Shown one piece after another: positions 1-5,378 of a stretch of DNA of 6,997 bases. A program made the position numbers and the translations under genes. The notes below the pieces were generated by a model. The model was not told where the DNA came from. It did no database searches and saw only the letters and a program-made list of their open reading frames with translations. Numbering within the stretch: the stretch's first letter is position 1; each line of letters opens with the position of its first letter. The stretch spans positions 1-6,997 of the forward strand of contig JAUWIO010000034.1 of the NCBI GenBank assembly GCA_030605305.1. Reading direction: 5' to 3'. The DNA is from Actinomycetes bacterium. GTDB taxonomy: Bacteria > Actinomycetota > Aquicultoria > CAJVYJ01 > JAUVQD01.

Positions 1-1
1 C

Positions 2-679
2 GGCGGACGTCGGGTGGCGTTTATCCCGAGACATGGGGCCCAACATCAGCACCCGCCGCATATGATCAATTATCGGGCCAATCTACATGCGATGAAGCCA
101 CTCGGGGTCGGGCGGCTAATCGGTCCCTGCGCCAGCGGCTCCTTGCAGGTAGATATAAAGCCGGGCGACTTCGTCATCTGCGACCAGTTCGTTGATAGGA
201 CGAAGGGCCGGACAGACACTTTCTTTGACGGACCTATTACCACCCATGTCAGCGCCGCCCACCCGTATTGCTCTCTGATGAGTGGAATCGCCGCTGATAT
301 CGGGCGCGAGCAGGGGCTGAGCGTTCATGATACGGGTACCGTGGTGGTGGTCCAGGGGCCGAGATTCAGCACCAAGGCTGAAAGTCGTTGGTTCTCCAGT
401 CAGGGGTGGCAGGTCATCAATATGACCCAGTACCCCGAAGCCTATCTCGCCCGTGAACTGGAGATATGCTACCTGAATATATCGTTGATCACTGATTGGG
501 ACGTCGGCCTCGAGGATCATCCAGGGATAGAACCGGTCACTATGGAGGAGGTCATCCAGACATTCAACGACAACAATGCCAAATTGCGGGACCTGCTCTT
601 TAAGCTTATTCCGGCGCTACCGTCCGAGAAGACCTGCGCCTGCGGTTCGGCGCTCGAAGGCGCACGTTTTACGGTCTAG
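2..679 (+). CDS. mtnP: S-methyl-5'-thioadenosine phosphorylase, 5'-truncated by window edge
   Basis: Cytoplasmic phosphorolysis of methylthioadenosine (MTA) to adenine and 5-methylthioribose-1-phosphate, which recycles the by-product of polyamine and related S-adenosylmethionine reactions. The frame is open from base 2, and 225 residues plus TAG are visible. Family members are about 260-290 residues, so roughly 40-60 N-terminal residues lie outside. The GTG at 14 is an internal valine, not a start, because the conserved region continues upstream of it. Visible family landmarks are FIPRHG (phosphate-site Arg-His), PPHMINYRAN, a GSL phosphate loop, DQFVDRT, QGPRFSTKAES, INMTQYPEAYLARE (purine-site Met) and TDWD. 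Two Asp residues in that last motif contact the adenine amino group in characterised MTA phosphorylases, which favours MTA over inosine or guanosine. A C-terminal tail with a CxC pair (KTCACGSAL) follows. The gene converges with the PfkB kinase and shares four bases with it. A generic purine nucleoside phosphorylase is the alternative, less likely because of the DxD motif. Confidence 0.9.
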   Translation, partial: GGRRVAFIPRHGAQHQHPPHMINYRANLHAMKPLGVGRLIGPCASGSLQVDIKPGDFVICDQFVDRTKGRTDTFFDGPITTHVSAAHPYCSLMSGIAADIGREQGLSVHDTGTVVVVQGPRFSTKAESRWFSSQGWQVINMTQYPEAYLARELEICYLNISLITDWDVGLEDHPGIEPVTMEEVIQTFNDNNAKLRDLLFKLIPALPSEKTCACGSALEGARFTV

Positions 680-1575
680 AAGTTCGTGATCTGACGAAAG
701 ACCTGGAACCGCTCTTCGATTTCATCCGCAGTCAGGCGCGCCACTCGGTCCGTCCCAAAACCCTCGACATTAAATGAAGCCATGACGCTCCCGTAGATCA
801 CGGCGCGTCTGATGTGCTCTTCCGTGACATCTCCGGCATTGGCCAGGTAACCGAGAAAGCCGCCGGCGAAACTATCTCCGGCTCCGGTCGGGTCCTTGAT
901 CTCTTCGAGCGGAAAGGCCGGGGCAGCGAAATGACTTTGGTCCATGAAGAGGAGGGCTCCATGTTCACCTTTCTTAAAGATGACCGCTTCCGGCCCCATG
1001 TCCAGGATCTGTCTCGCGGAATCCAGGAGACTGAATGTACCGCAGAATTCCCGCGCTTCTGAGTCGTTCATAAGACAGAAATTGACCCTTTTGACCAGCT
1101 CTTTCAGGGAATCAGGCTTGCGCTCTATCCAAAAGTTCATTGTATCGCAGACGCTGAAAGCGTCTTGGCGGGCTTGCTCTAAAACCTTGATCTGAATGTC
1201 GGGATCGACATTGGCCAGAAACAGGAAAGGGGCTTGGCGGTAGTCTGCCGGCAAGCTCGGGTCGAATGACTCGAAGACGTTCAATTTGGTGTCGAGTGTA
1301 TGGGCGGTGTTCAGGTCGTACTCGTAGTAACCCTCCCACCGGAAGGTCTCACCATCCACGACCTGCAGGCCAGCCAGGTCTACGCCGCGATCCTTAAGGA
1401 ATGAGATATGTTTTTCCGGGAAATCCTTCCCGACGACCGCGACCAGGCCGACCTTCGTAAAGAAACTGGCCGCCAGCGAGAAGTGCGTCGCCGAGCCTCC
1501 AAGTATCTCCTTTTGGTCCCCAAAAGGGGTTTTGATCGAGTCCAGGGCCACCGATCCGACTACGACTATCTTCAC
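676..1575 (-). CDS. PfkB-family (ribokinase-like) sugar/nucleoside kinase
   Basis: A 299-residue cytoplasmic kinase of the ribokinase/PfkB fold, which phosphorylates a hydroxymethyl group of a sugar or nucleoside using a nucleotide donor. The N-terminus has a beta strand (MKIVVVGSVALDS) and a di-glycine hinge at residues 26-27 (ILGGSATHFS). PfkB signature 2 is DPTGAGDSFAGGF at about 228-240, with the GAGD anion hole at 231-234 and Asp234 as presumed catalytic base. The length is normal and no key residue is missing. The start is GTG at 1573-1575, because GAGGTG sits four bases upstream and the product then begins at the usual first strand. The substrate cannot be read from sequence. Lying beside mtnP, candidates are adenosine, ribose, or a methylthioribose derivative, and this is inference only. 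The gene converges on mtnP with nested stop codons and is divergent from the M50 protease, so it is probably monocistronic here. Confidence 0.88.
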   Translation of the reverse strand: MKIVVVGSVALDSIKTPFGDQKEILGGSATHFSLAASFFTKVGLVAVVGKDFPEKHISFLKDRGVDLAGLQVVDGETFRWEGYYEYDLNTAHTLDTKLNVFESFDPSLPADYRQAPFLFLANVDPDIQIKVLEQARQDAFSVCDTMNFWIERKPDSLKELVKRVNFCLMNDSEAREFCGTFSLLDSARQILDMGPEAVIFKKGEHGALLFMDQSHFAAPAFPLEEIKDPTGAGDSFAGGFLGYLANAGDVTEEHIRRAVIYGSVMASFNVEGFGTDRVARLTADEIEERFQVFRQITNF

Positions 1576-1579
1576 TTTT

Positions 1580-1585
1580 CACCTC
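1580..1585 (-). promoter_or_regulatory. Ribosome binding site of the PfkB kinase
   Basis: Minus-strand GAGGTG, four bases before GTG at 1575. It matches the anti-Shine-Dalgarno core and decides the GTG start, since there is no ATG near the conserved N-terminus. Confidence 0.75.
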
Positions 1586-1617
1586 ATGTAGTTTTTATGC
1601 TTGTGCTCTTTGGGAGG

Positions 1618-1645
1618 ATTATCCCGCAAGGACGGCGGTTGTCAA
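1618..1645 (-). promoter_or_regulatory. Sigma-70-type promoter for the PfkB kinase
   Basis: On the minus strand a perfect -35 TTGACA (1640-1645) is followed, after a 16-base spacer, by GATAAT (1618-1623), five of six matches to the -10 consensus. Transcription would start near 1611 and give a leader of about 35 bases before the GTG start. The -10 lies inside a small palindrome, GGATTATCC (1616-1624). The -35 lies inside GTTGTCAAC (1639-1647 region), which also gives a TTGTCA on the plus strand. I see no convincing -10 for the divergent M50 protease. Confidence 0.6.
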
Positions 1646-1700
1646 CAAAGCGACCGCTCTGTTAGTTAGCCACCATTTTTGGGTACTGATAGGCAACGGC

Positions 1701-1706
1701 GGGAGG
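1701..1706 (+). promoter_or_regulatory. Ribosome binding site of the M50 protease
   Basis: GGGAGG, five bases before ATG at 1712. It selects this start over the in-frame TTG at 1679, which would add eleven charged residues with no family support. Confidence 0.75.
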
Positions 1707-1711
1707 CAACA

Positions 1712-2833
1712 ATGGAAAGCGATATTCGGCTTGGTAAGATCTTCGGGATAGAGATCTATATCAGCTATAGCTGGTTCATCATCTTTGCGCTTGTGACCTT
1801 CGCTTTGGCCTTTGGTTTCTTTCCGCAGCAGTTTCCCGACCATTCCGTCGGATCCAACGTGGCCATCGGCTTGTTCTCCTCGGCGCTCTTTTTTGCCTCG
1901 CTATTGTTTCACGAGATGAGCCACTCGTTGGTGGCCAACAGGAACAATATCCCCGTCAAGAAGATCACCTTGTTCATCTTCGGGGGCATGTCTCAAATGT
2001 CAGAGGAACCAAAGGACCCGCGGGCTGAGTTCAAGATGGCCTTGGCCGGACCGGCGTCCAGCCTTTTTCTCGCCGGGGCTTTCCTTGTCCTCTTCCGCGC
2101 CCTGCTGGCTTCCGGTATTACCAGTGAGTACTTTGCGGCTTTCTTCTGGTTGGCTCAGATAAACTTGATGCTGGCCATCTTCAACTTGGCGCCGGGCTTT
2201 CCTCTGGACGGAGGGCGCGTGCTGCGGGCCGCCGTGTGGAGCGCGACCGGTGATTTTGAGCGGGCGACCAATATTGCCGCCAAGGGAGGGCAAGTGGTCG
2301 CTTTCCTGCTGATAGGATTTGGAATATTGCTCTTCTTGGGCGGCAACATCGGAGGTATCTGGCTGATCCTTATCGGTTGGTTCTTGAATCAGTCGGCGGT
2401 CGGCAGCTTTCGCCAGGTCATGCTCCAACACACTCTGGCCGATGTTTCCGTTCATAACATCATGAGTCACGAGGTGACGACGGTCGAACCGGATACGACT
2501 CTCGAGGACCTGGTGAACCATTTCTTTCTCCGCCATCGGTTCGGCCGTTTCCCGGTCATGGGGGGCGATGAACTGATGGGCATCGTGACGCTCCACGATA
2601 TCAAGGACGTTCCCCGTCAAGACTGGGCTACAGTCACCGCCGGCGAGATCATCGAACCGATCGACGAGACGATGACTATCGGCGAAAACGAGCCGGCGAT
2701 AAAAGCCCTGCTGAAGATGGCCGGCGAAGGTGCCGGGCACCTGCTTGTTATTAACAACGGACACTTGGTCGGTTTAGTCACGAAAACCGACATCATGGGT
2801 CTTATCCGCGTGCGTGGAGAGCTCGACCTCTAA
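1712..2833 (+). CDS. M50 site-2-protease-family membrane zinc metalloprotease with C-terminal CBS pair
   Basis: A 373-residue polytopic inner-membrane protease expected to cut transmembrane segments of substrates (regulated intramembrane proteolysis). It starts [15 protein letters not shown], typical of the CBS-containing S2P subfamily. Hydrophobic segments lie at about 16-38, 48-66, 107-130, 140-158 and 193-224. The zinc site is HEMSH at 67-71 (His67, Glu68, His71), and the third ligand Asp166 lies in [12 protein letters not shown] (158-169). GGMSQM at 91-96 is the usual conserved stretch before the next helix. Two CBS domains follow, at about 248-303 and 310-366 ([42 protein letters not shown]). 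CBS pairs bind adenosyl ligands in many proteins and probably gate the protease, but the ligand is unknown. There is no PDZ domain, so this is not the RseP type. The gene is divergent from the PfkB kinase and followed by the rex promoter. The catalytic motifs are intact. The substrate is unknown. Confidence 0.93.
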   Translation: MESDIRLGKIFGIEIYISYSWFIIFALVTFALAFGFFPQQFPDHSVGSNVAIGLFSSALFFASLLFHEMSHSLVANRNNIPVKKITLFIFGGMSQMSEEPKDPRAEFKMALAGPASSLFLAGAFLVLFRALLASGITSEYFAAFFWLAQINLMLAIFNLAPGFPLDGGRVLRAAVWSATGDFERATNIAAKGGQVVAFLLIGFGILLFLGGNIGGIWLILIGWFLNQSAVGSFRQVMLQHTLADVSVHNIMSHEVTTVEPDTTLEDLVNHFFLRHRFGRFPVMGGDELMGIVTLHDIKDVPRQDWATVTAGEIIEPIDETMTIGENEPAIKALLKMAGEGAGHLLVINNGHLVGLVTKTDIMGLIRVRGELDL

Positions 2834-2851
2834 GCATCACCTGCTGAGACA

Positions 2852-2892
2852 GTAACAGTTGTTACAACAGCGGTGCGTGTTACAATGCAACA
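2852..2892. repeat. Cluster of TGTTAC/GTAACA elements upstream of rex (candidate operator)
   Basis: GTAACA (2852-2857) and TGTTAC (2860-2865) form an inverted repeat with six-base arms and a two-base centre. A third element, TGTTAC, is at 2878-2883, 18 bases from the second. Overlapping palindromes are GTTGTTACAAC (2858-2868, perfect five-base arms) and the imperfect TGTTACAATGCAACA (2878-2892). They cover both hexamers of the putative rex promoter, as an autoregulatory operator would. They resemble the known Rex box type TTGTTAA-N4-TTAACAA, but orientation or spacing does not match exactly: TGTT and AACA are separated by seven bases here and by eight in that box. Confidence 0.4.
2859..2886 (+). 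promoter_or_regulatory. Candidate promoter of the rex-mobA-fdhD operon
   Basis: TTGTTA (2859-2864, four of six matches to -35) and TACAAT (2881-2886, five of six matches to -10) with a 16-base spacer. Transcription would start near 2893, leaving a leader of about 40 bases to the TTG start of rex. The promoter is embedded in the inverted TGTTAC repeats. No terminator hairpin is seen between the M50 gene and this promoter. Confidence 0.5.
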
Positions 2893-2924
2893 GTATGTGA
2901 TTGTCAATTGCCGCTGCTGCGGCC

Positions 2925-2928
2925 GAGG
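2925..2928 (+). promoter_or_regulatory. Ribosome binding site deciding the TTG start of rex
   Basis: GAGG, six bases before TTG at 2935. The TTG at 2908 has no comparable site and would add nine residues not found in the Rex family. Confidence 0.6.
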
Positions 2929-2934
2929 ACGAAG

Positions 2935-3573
2935 TTGAAAAAAATCCCAGAGGGCGTCTTCGAGCGTCTGCCTGTCTACCTGAACTGTCTCCTACAGCTA
3001 CAAGACGAGGGTGTGGAGACAGTTTCATCAAATCGATTAGGTCTATGGACCGGCGTCAATCCAGCTGCTATCCGGCGCGATCTGATTCATTTTGGCAACT
3101 TCGGTATCAAGGGAGTCGGCTATACGGTTCGGTCTATGGTCGAAGAGATCCAGAAAATACTCGGTTCGGACCAACCGCATAAGATAGTCTTGGTCGGGGC
3201 CGGCAATCTCGGCTCGGCCATCGCCCATCACTCGGGCTTGAGGAACCACGGCTTTCATATCACGGCCATCTTCGATAGCGATGCGGACAAGGTCGGCACG
3301 AAGCTTGCCGATGTGGAGATAATCGATATTAATCGGGCCAGTGAGGTCATCAGGCGGGAGTCGATCGATTTCGCTATTATCGCCGTACCCCCGGTTTACG
3401 CGCAGTCAGTAGTGGATGCTGTAGTCGAAGCCGGAGTCAGCGTCGTCTTGAATTACACATCGATGCTGGTTCGCGCCCCCGAAGGTGTGAAGGTATACAA
3501 CACGGACCCCGTCAAAGAGCTCCTGGTGACTCTCCACAACCTGTCGGTGAGGGACAACCTCGTCCCCACTTGA
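2935..3573 (+). CDS. rex: Redox-sensing transcriptional repressor Rex
   Basis: A 212-residue cytoplasmic homodimeric repressor that binds operators at low NADH/NAD+ and leaves DNA when NADH binds, typically controlling fermentation, respiration and hydrogen or formate metabolism. I chose the TTG at 2935 because the product then begins MKKIPEGVFERLPVYL, the usual Rex N-terminus, and has a GAGG site. The winged-helix DNA-binding domain is at about 1-75, with the signature NPAAIRRDLIHFGNFG and KGVGY. The Rossmann domain is at about 83-185, with GAGNLG (88-93) and an acidic strand end, IFDSD (112-116), for NAD(H). Conserved IIAVPP (148-153), VLNYTS and APEGVKVYNTD follow. The C-terminal helix for domain swapping is present. 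The gene is first of a coupled operon, and its TGA overlaps the mobA ATG by one base. Repeats at its own promoter suggest autoregulation, which is inferred. Confidence 0.95.
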   Translation: MKKIPEGVFERLPVYLNCLLQLQDEGVETVSSNRLGLWTGVNPAAIRRDLIHFGNFGIKGVGYTVRSMVEEIQKILGSDQPHKIVLVGAGNLGSAIAHHSGLRNHGFHITAIFDSDADKVGTKLADVEIIDINRASEVIRRESIDFAIIAVPPVYAQSVVDAVVEAGVSVVLNYTSMLVRAPEGVKVYNTDPVKELLVTLHNLSVRDNLVPT

Positions 3574-4181
3574 TGGAGCGCTTCGATAACGTAACGGGCG
3601 TTGTGTTGGCCGGAGGTCTCAGCACCCGGATAGGCCGCGATAAGGGGCGGCTCGATATCGGCGGTGTGCCCCAGTGGTCGCGACCAGTCGAGCGTCTGCG
3701 TCTTTTATTCTCAGAGGTCATCTATGCGACCAATGATCCCGATTTCAAAACGCCCAGCGACCTCAAGGTAACGCTGGATGAAGTCCCGCATCTGGGGCCC
3801 CTGGGCGGCATCTTGGCGGCCCTGAAGGCAGCGGCAACGGAACGCGTCTTCGTTGTCGCCTATGATATGCCCTTCGTCCAAGAGGACTTGGTCCGTTATC
3901 TGGTGAGGCTGGCGCCAAAAGCCGATGTGACCGTGCCGGTCATCGGCGGCAAGCTCGAGCCTCTTCATGCTGTCTACAACCGGAGTTGCGCTGACGTTAT
4001 CGAGGAGCAACTTAAGGCCGGCCGCCGCAAGATCATCGATTTCTATCAGACTGTGATAGTGCACGAGGTCCCGGAGACCGATTTGCGTCGCCTCGACCCT
4101 GAACTCCTCTCATTTTTCAATATCAATACCTGGGAGGATGTTGAGAGGGCCGAAGGATTGATCGCTAAGGAGCAACCGTGA
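3573..4181 (+). CDS. mobA: Molybdenum cofactor guanylyltransferase MobA
   Basis: A 202-residue cytoplasmic nucleotidyltransferase that joins GMP from GTP to molybdopterin, giving the guanine dinucleotide cofactor used by formate dehydrogenases and other DMSO-reductase-family enzymes. The GT-A fold begins with the GTP-binding signature VLAGGLSTRIGRDKGRL (11-27); the usual RMG is RIG here. Further MobA features are LGPLGGILAAL (74-84), YDMPF (97-101, Asp98 as Mg2+ ligand), EPLHAVYNRS (129-138), GRRKIIDFY (150-158) and FFNINTWEDVERAE (181-194). The length is normal. The start is ATG 3573 within TGATG, overlapping the rex stop. No good ribosome site is near, so translation is probably coupled to rex. 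A TTG directly before the ATG is an equivalent but less likely start. The adjacent fdhD points to formate dehydrogenase as the main client. A MobA-like CTP:molybdopterin enzyme is less likely given this context. Confidence 0.93.
   Translation: MERFDNVTGVVLAGGLSTRIGRDKGRLDIGGVPQWSRPVERLRLLFSEVIYATNDPDFKTPSDLKVTLDEVPHLGPLGGILAALKAAATERVFVVAYDMPFVQEDLVRYLVRLAPKADVTVPVIGGKLEPLHAVYNRSCADVIEEQLKAGRRKIIDFYQTVIVHEVPETDLRRLDPELLSFFNINTWEDVERAEGLIAKEQP
4167..4172 (+). promoter_or_regulatory. Ribosome binding site of fdhD inside mobA
   Basis: AAGGAG, five bases before GTG at 4178, within the last codons of mobA. It supports the GTG start over the ATG at 4202 and fits an operon junction with a GTGA overlap. 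Confidence 0.75.
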
Positions 4182-4897
4182 GCGGCCCTAGGGACGCCAG
4201 CATGCTCCCCGTGGAGCGCCCTTTTCGCCTGATCGTCAATGAGCGGGAGATCGTCACGCTCATGGCCACGCCCCAGGACCTCGAGGACTTAGCGTTCGGT
4301 TGGTTATGGGCGAATGATCTAATAACGGAGGCGGGGGAGGTCAAGCAACTGATGGCCGACGCGCCGCGGGCGTTGATCTGGGTCGAGATCTCCGGCAAAT
4401 TACCGGACACATTCACGCGGACGATCTCGTCGGGCTGCGGCGGCGGCGCCCTGATCGCCGATCTTTCAGCGCAGTTGCCCAAACTTACGAGCACTCTGGC
4501 GGTCGAAGTGACCACGTTGGCGCGTCTGATGGATGACTTTTTCGCTCTGTCTGTTTTGTATAAGGAGACCGGAGGTGTCCATGGCGCTGCTGTGGCTAGT
4601 CCGGAAGAAGTTCTTTTTGTCGCCGAAGACATCGGTCGCCACAATGCCGTCGACAAGGTGATCGGGCGGGCCCTAAGAGCGGGGGAGCCGCTGGAGGAGA
4701 AGCTGATTCTCACTACCGGCAGGATCTCCACTGAGATGATGATGAAATCGGCCAAGGCCGGCTTTCCTATCGTCGCTTCGCGTACGGCCGCCACTGATTT
4801 AGCCGTCGAGTTGGCCGTCGAGGCCGGTATCACCGTGGCTGGATATACCCGCAAAGGCGGGGCGGTTGTTTACACGCACCCGGAGCGCTTGATATAG
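4178..4897 (+). CDS. fdhD: Formate dehydrogenase accessory sulfurtransferase FdhD
   Basis: A 239-residue cytoplasmic protein that passes sulfur from a cysteine desulfurase to the molybdenum/tungsten bis-MGD cofactor, required for active formate dehydrogenase. Family motifs are EDLAFGWLWANDLI (35-49), the cysteine loop SSGCGGG (84-90), TGGVHGAA (131-138), EDIGRHNAVDKVIG (150-163), TTGRISTEMMMK (179-190) and ASRTAATDLAVELA (200-213). It is shorter at the N-terminus than the E. coli protein (about 277 residues), as is common for many homologues. Odd point: Cys87 is the only cysteine in the protein. The E. coli CxxC loop has two, and the second position is glycine here. The start GTG overlaps the mobA TGA by four bases and has its own AAGGAG. 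The gene is last in rex-mobA-fdhD; the next gene has its own promoter. No formate dehydrogenase subunit lies in the window. Confidence 0.93.
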   Translation: MSGPRDASMLPVERPFRLIVNEREIVTLMATPQDLEDLAFGWLWANDLITEAGEVKQLMADAPRALIWVEISGKLPDTFTRTISSGCGGGALIADLSAQLPKLTSTLAVEVTTLARLMDDFFALSVLYKETGGVHGAAVASPEEVLFVAEDIGRHNAVDKVIGRALRAGEPLEEKLILTTGRISTEMMMKSAKAGFPIVASRTAATDLAVELAVEAGITVAGYTRKGGAVVYTHPERLI

Positions 4898-4910
4898 CCC
4901 CATATGCTTG

Positions 4911-4919
4911 TGGTATACT
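4911..4919 (+). promoter_or_regulatory. Extended -10 promoter for the FtsB/DivIC-like gene
   Basis: TGGTATACT is a TGn extension plus TATACT, five of six matches to -10. A TTGATA at 4889-4894, overlapping the end of fdhD, could serve as -35, but its spacer of 19 bases is long; extended -10 promoters depend little on the -35. Transcription would begin near 4926, about 45 bases before the start codon. Confidence 0.5.
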
Positions 4920-4971
4920 GGCGCTGGCTTTCTGAGTCATCTCTCATAGTCGATTCGTAGCAGTTATTAAG

Positions 4972-5367
4972 TTGGCCAAAAAGAAACGTACATCTGACAC
5001 TTTTGTGACCCGGCGACTTTGGGCCGGCGTGTTAGTCGTCTCTCTCCTAGTGATTGCCTCATGGTCGGCCTCACCTATCTCAGCCCGCATTCAGCAAGAA
5101 AAAGAATTGACCGCTCTCTCGTCCCAGCTCGACGAGGACCGGGCCGACAACGGTCTGCTTCGAAAAGAGATAAAACAGCTTGAGGGTGATCCTGAGCACT
5201 GGGAGATGTTGGTCCGTCGCGACCTTCGCTACGTCAAGACCGATGAGCTGGCCTATGTCGTGGTCGAACAAGACGCGCCGGTAGAAGATGTAGTAGTCGC
5301 TCCGGTCAAGCCAACGCTTTGGGAACAGGTCAAAACACAGGTCAAAGAACTATCAGTACTCTTTTAA
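4972..5367 (+). CDS. FtsB/DivIC-family septum formation initiator protein
   Basis: A 131-residue single-pass membrane protein predicted to act in the division complex with FtsL and FtsQ/DivIB partners. A lysine-rich cytoplasmic start (MAKKKRTSD) precedes one membrane helix at about 16-36 and a coiled coil at about 38-71 (QQEKELTALSSQLDED, LLRKEIKQLEGD). The family signature is DPEHWEMLVRRDLRYVKTDELAYVV (73-97), where family members read roughly DPxYIExxAREkLgmVkpgE. After this core comes an extra acidic/valine/proline stretch and a last short helix (TLWEQVKTQVKELSVLF), longer than minimal family members. The start TTG 4972 has no clear Shine-Dalgarno. It is kept because the basic N-terminus is typical and the in-frame GTG at 5005 is no better. 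FtsB and DivIC cannot be told apart from sequence alone. The gene converges with htrA across eight bases. Confidence 0.82.
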   Translation: MAKKKRTSDTFVTRRLWAGVLVVSLLVIASWSASPISARIQQEKELTALSSQLDEDRADNGLLRKEIKQLEGDPEHWEMLVRRDLRYVKTDELAYVVVEQDAPVEDVVVAPVKPTLWEQVKTQVKELSVLF

Positions 5368-5378
5368 CCGGGTGGTTA
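5365..5378. repeat. Short inverted repeat holding both convergent stop codons
   Basis: TAACC (5365-5369) and GGTTA (5374-5378), separated by GGGT, form a perfect five-base-pair inverted repeat. The left arm begins with the TAA of the FtsB/DivIC-like gene, and the right arm is the complement of the htrA TAA. It is too short and has no U-tract, so I do not call it a terminator. It is the only structure in the eight-base gap. Confidence 0.4.

Noticed and set aside
14..679. mtnP starting at GTG 14
   Set aside because: The RHG phosphate motif is only a few residues downstream, whereas about 55 residues normally precede it. The frame is open to the window edge, so the gene is truncated and not short.
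1639..1668. Plus-strand promoter TTGTCA/TAGTTA for the M50 protease
   Set aside because: The -35 is good, but the -10 matches the consensus at only two of six positions. The -35 word is the complement of the strong minus-strand TTGACA.
2000..2764. Long minus-strand open frame (254 codons) inside the M50 protease gene
   Set aside because: It lies wholly antisense to a gene with intact catalytic motifs, its product is polar and low in recognisable motifs, and it has no ribosome site. It is a shadow of GC-rich codon use.
2891..2912. Canonical Rex box (TTGTGA-N6-TCACAA) near ATGTGATTGTCAATTG
   Set aside because: Only the left half resembles the consensus, and no right half is present at the proper spacing.
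2901..3182. Plus-strand open frame (93 codons) overlapping the rex start
   Set aside because: It is a different frame over the conserved Rex winged-helix domain, with no family features. Shadow frame.
4165..4854. Minus-strand open frame (229 codons) across fdhD
   Set aside because: It is antisense to a clear fdhD with all family motifs, and its Ser/Ala/Arg-rich product matches no family I know. Shadow frame.
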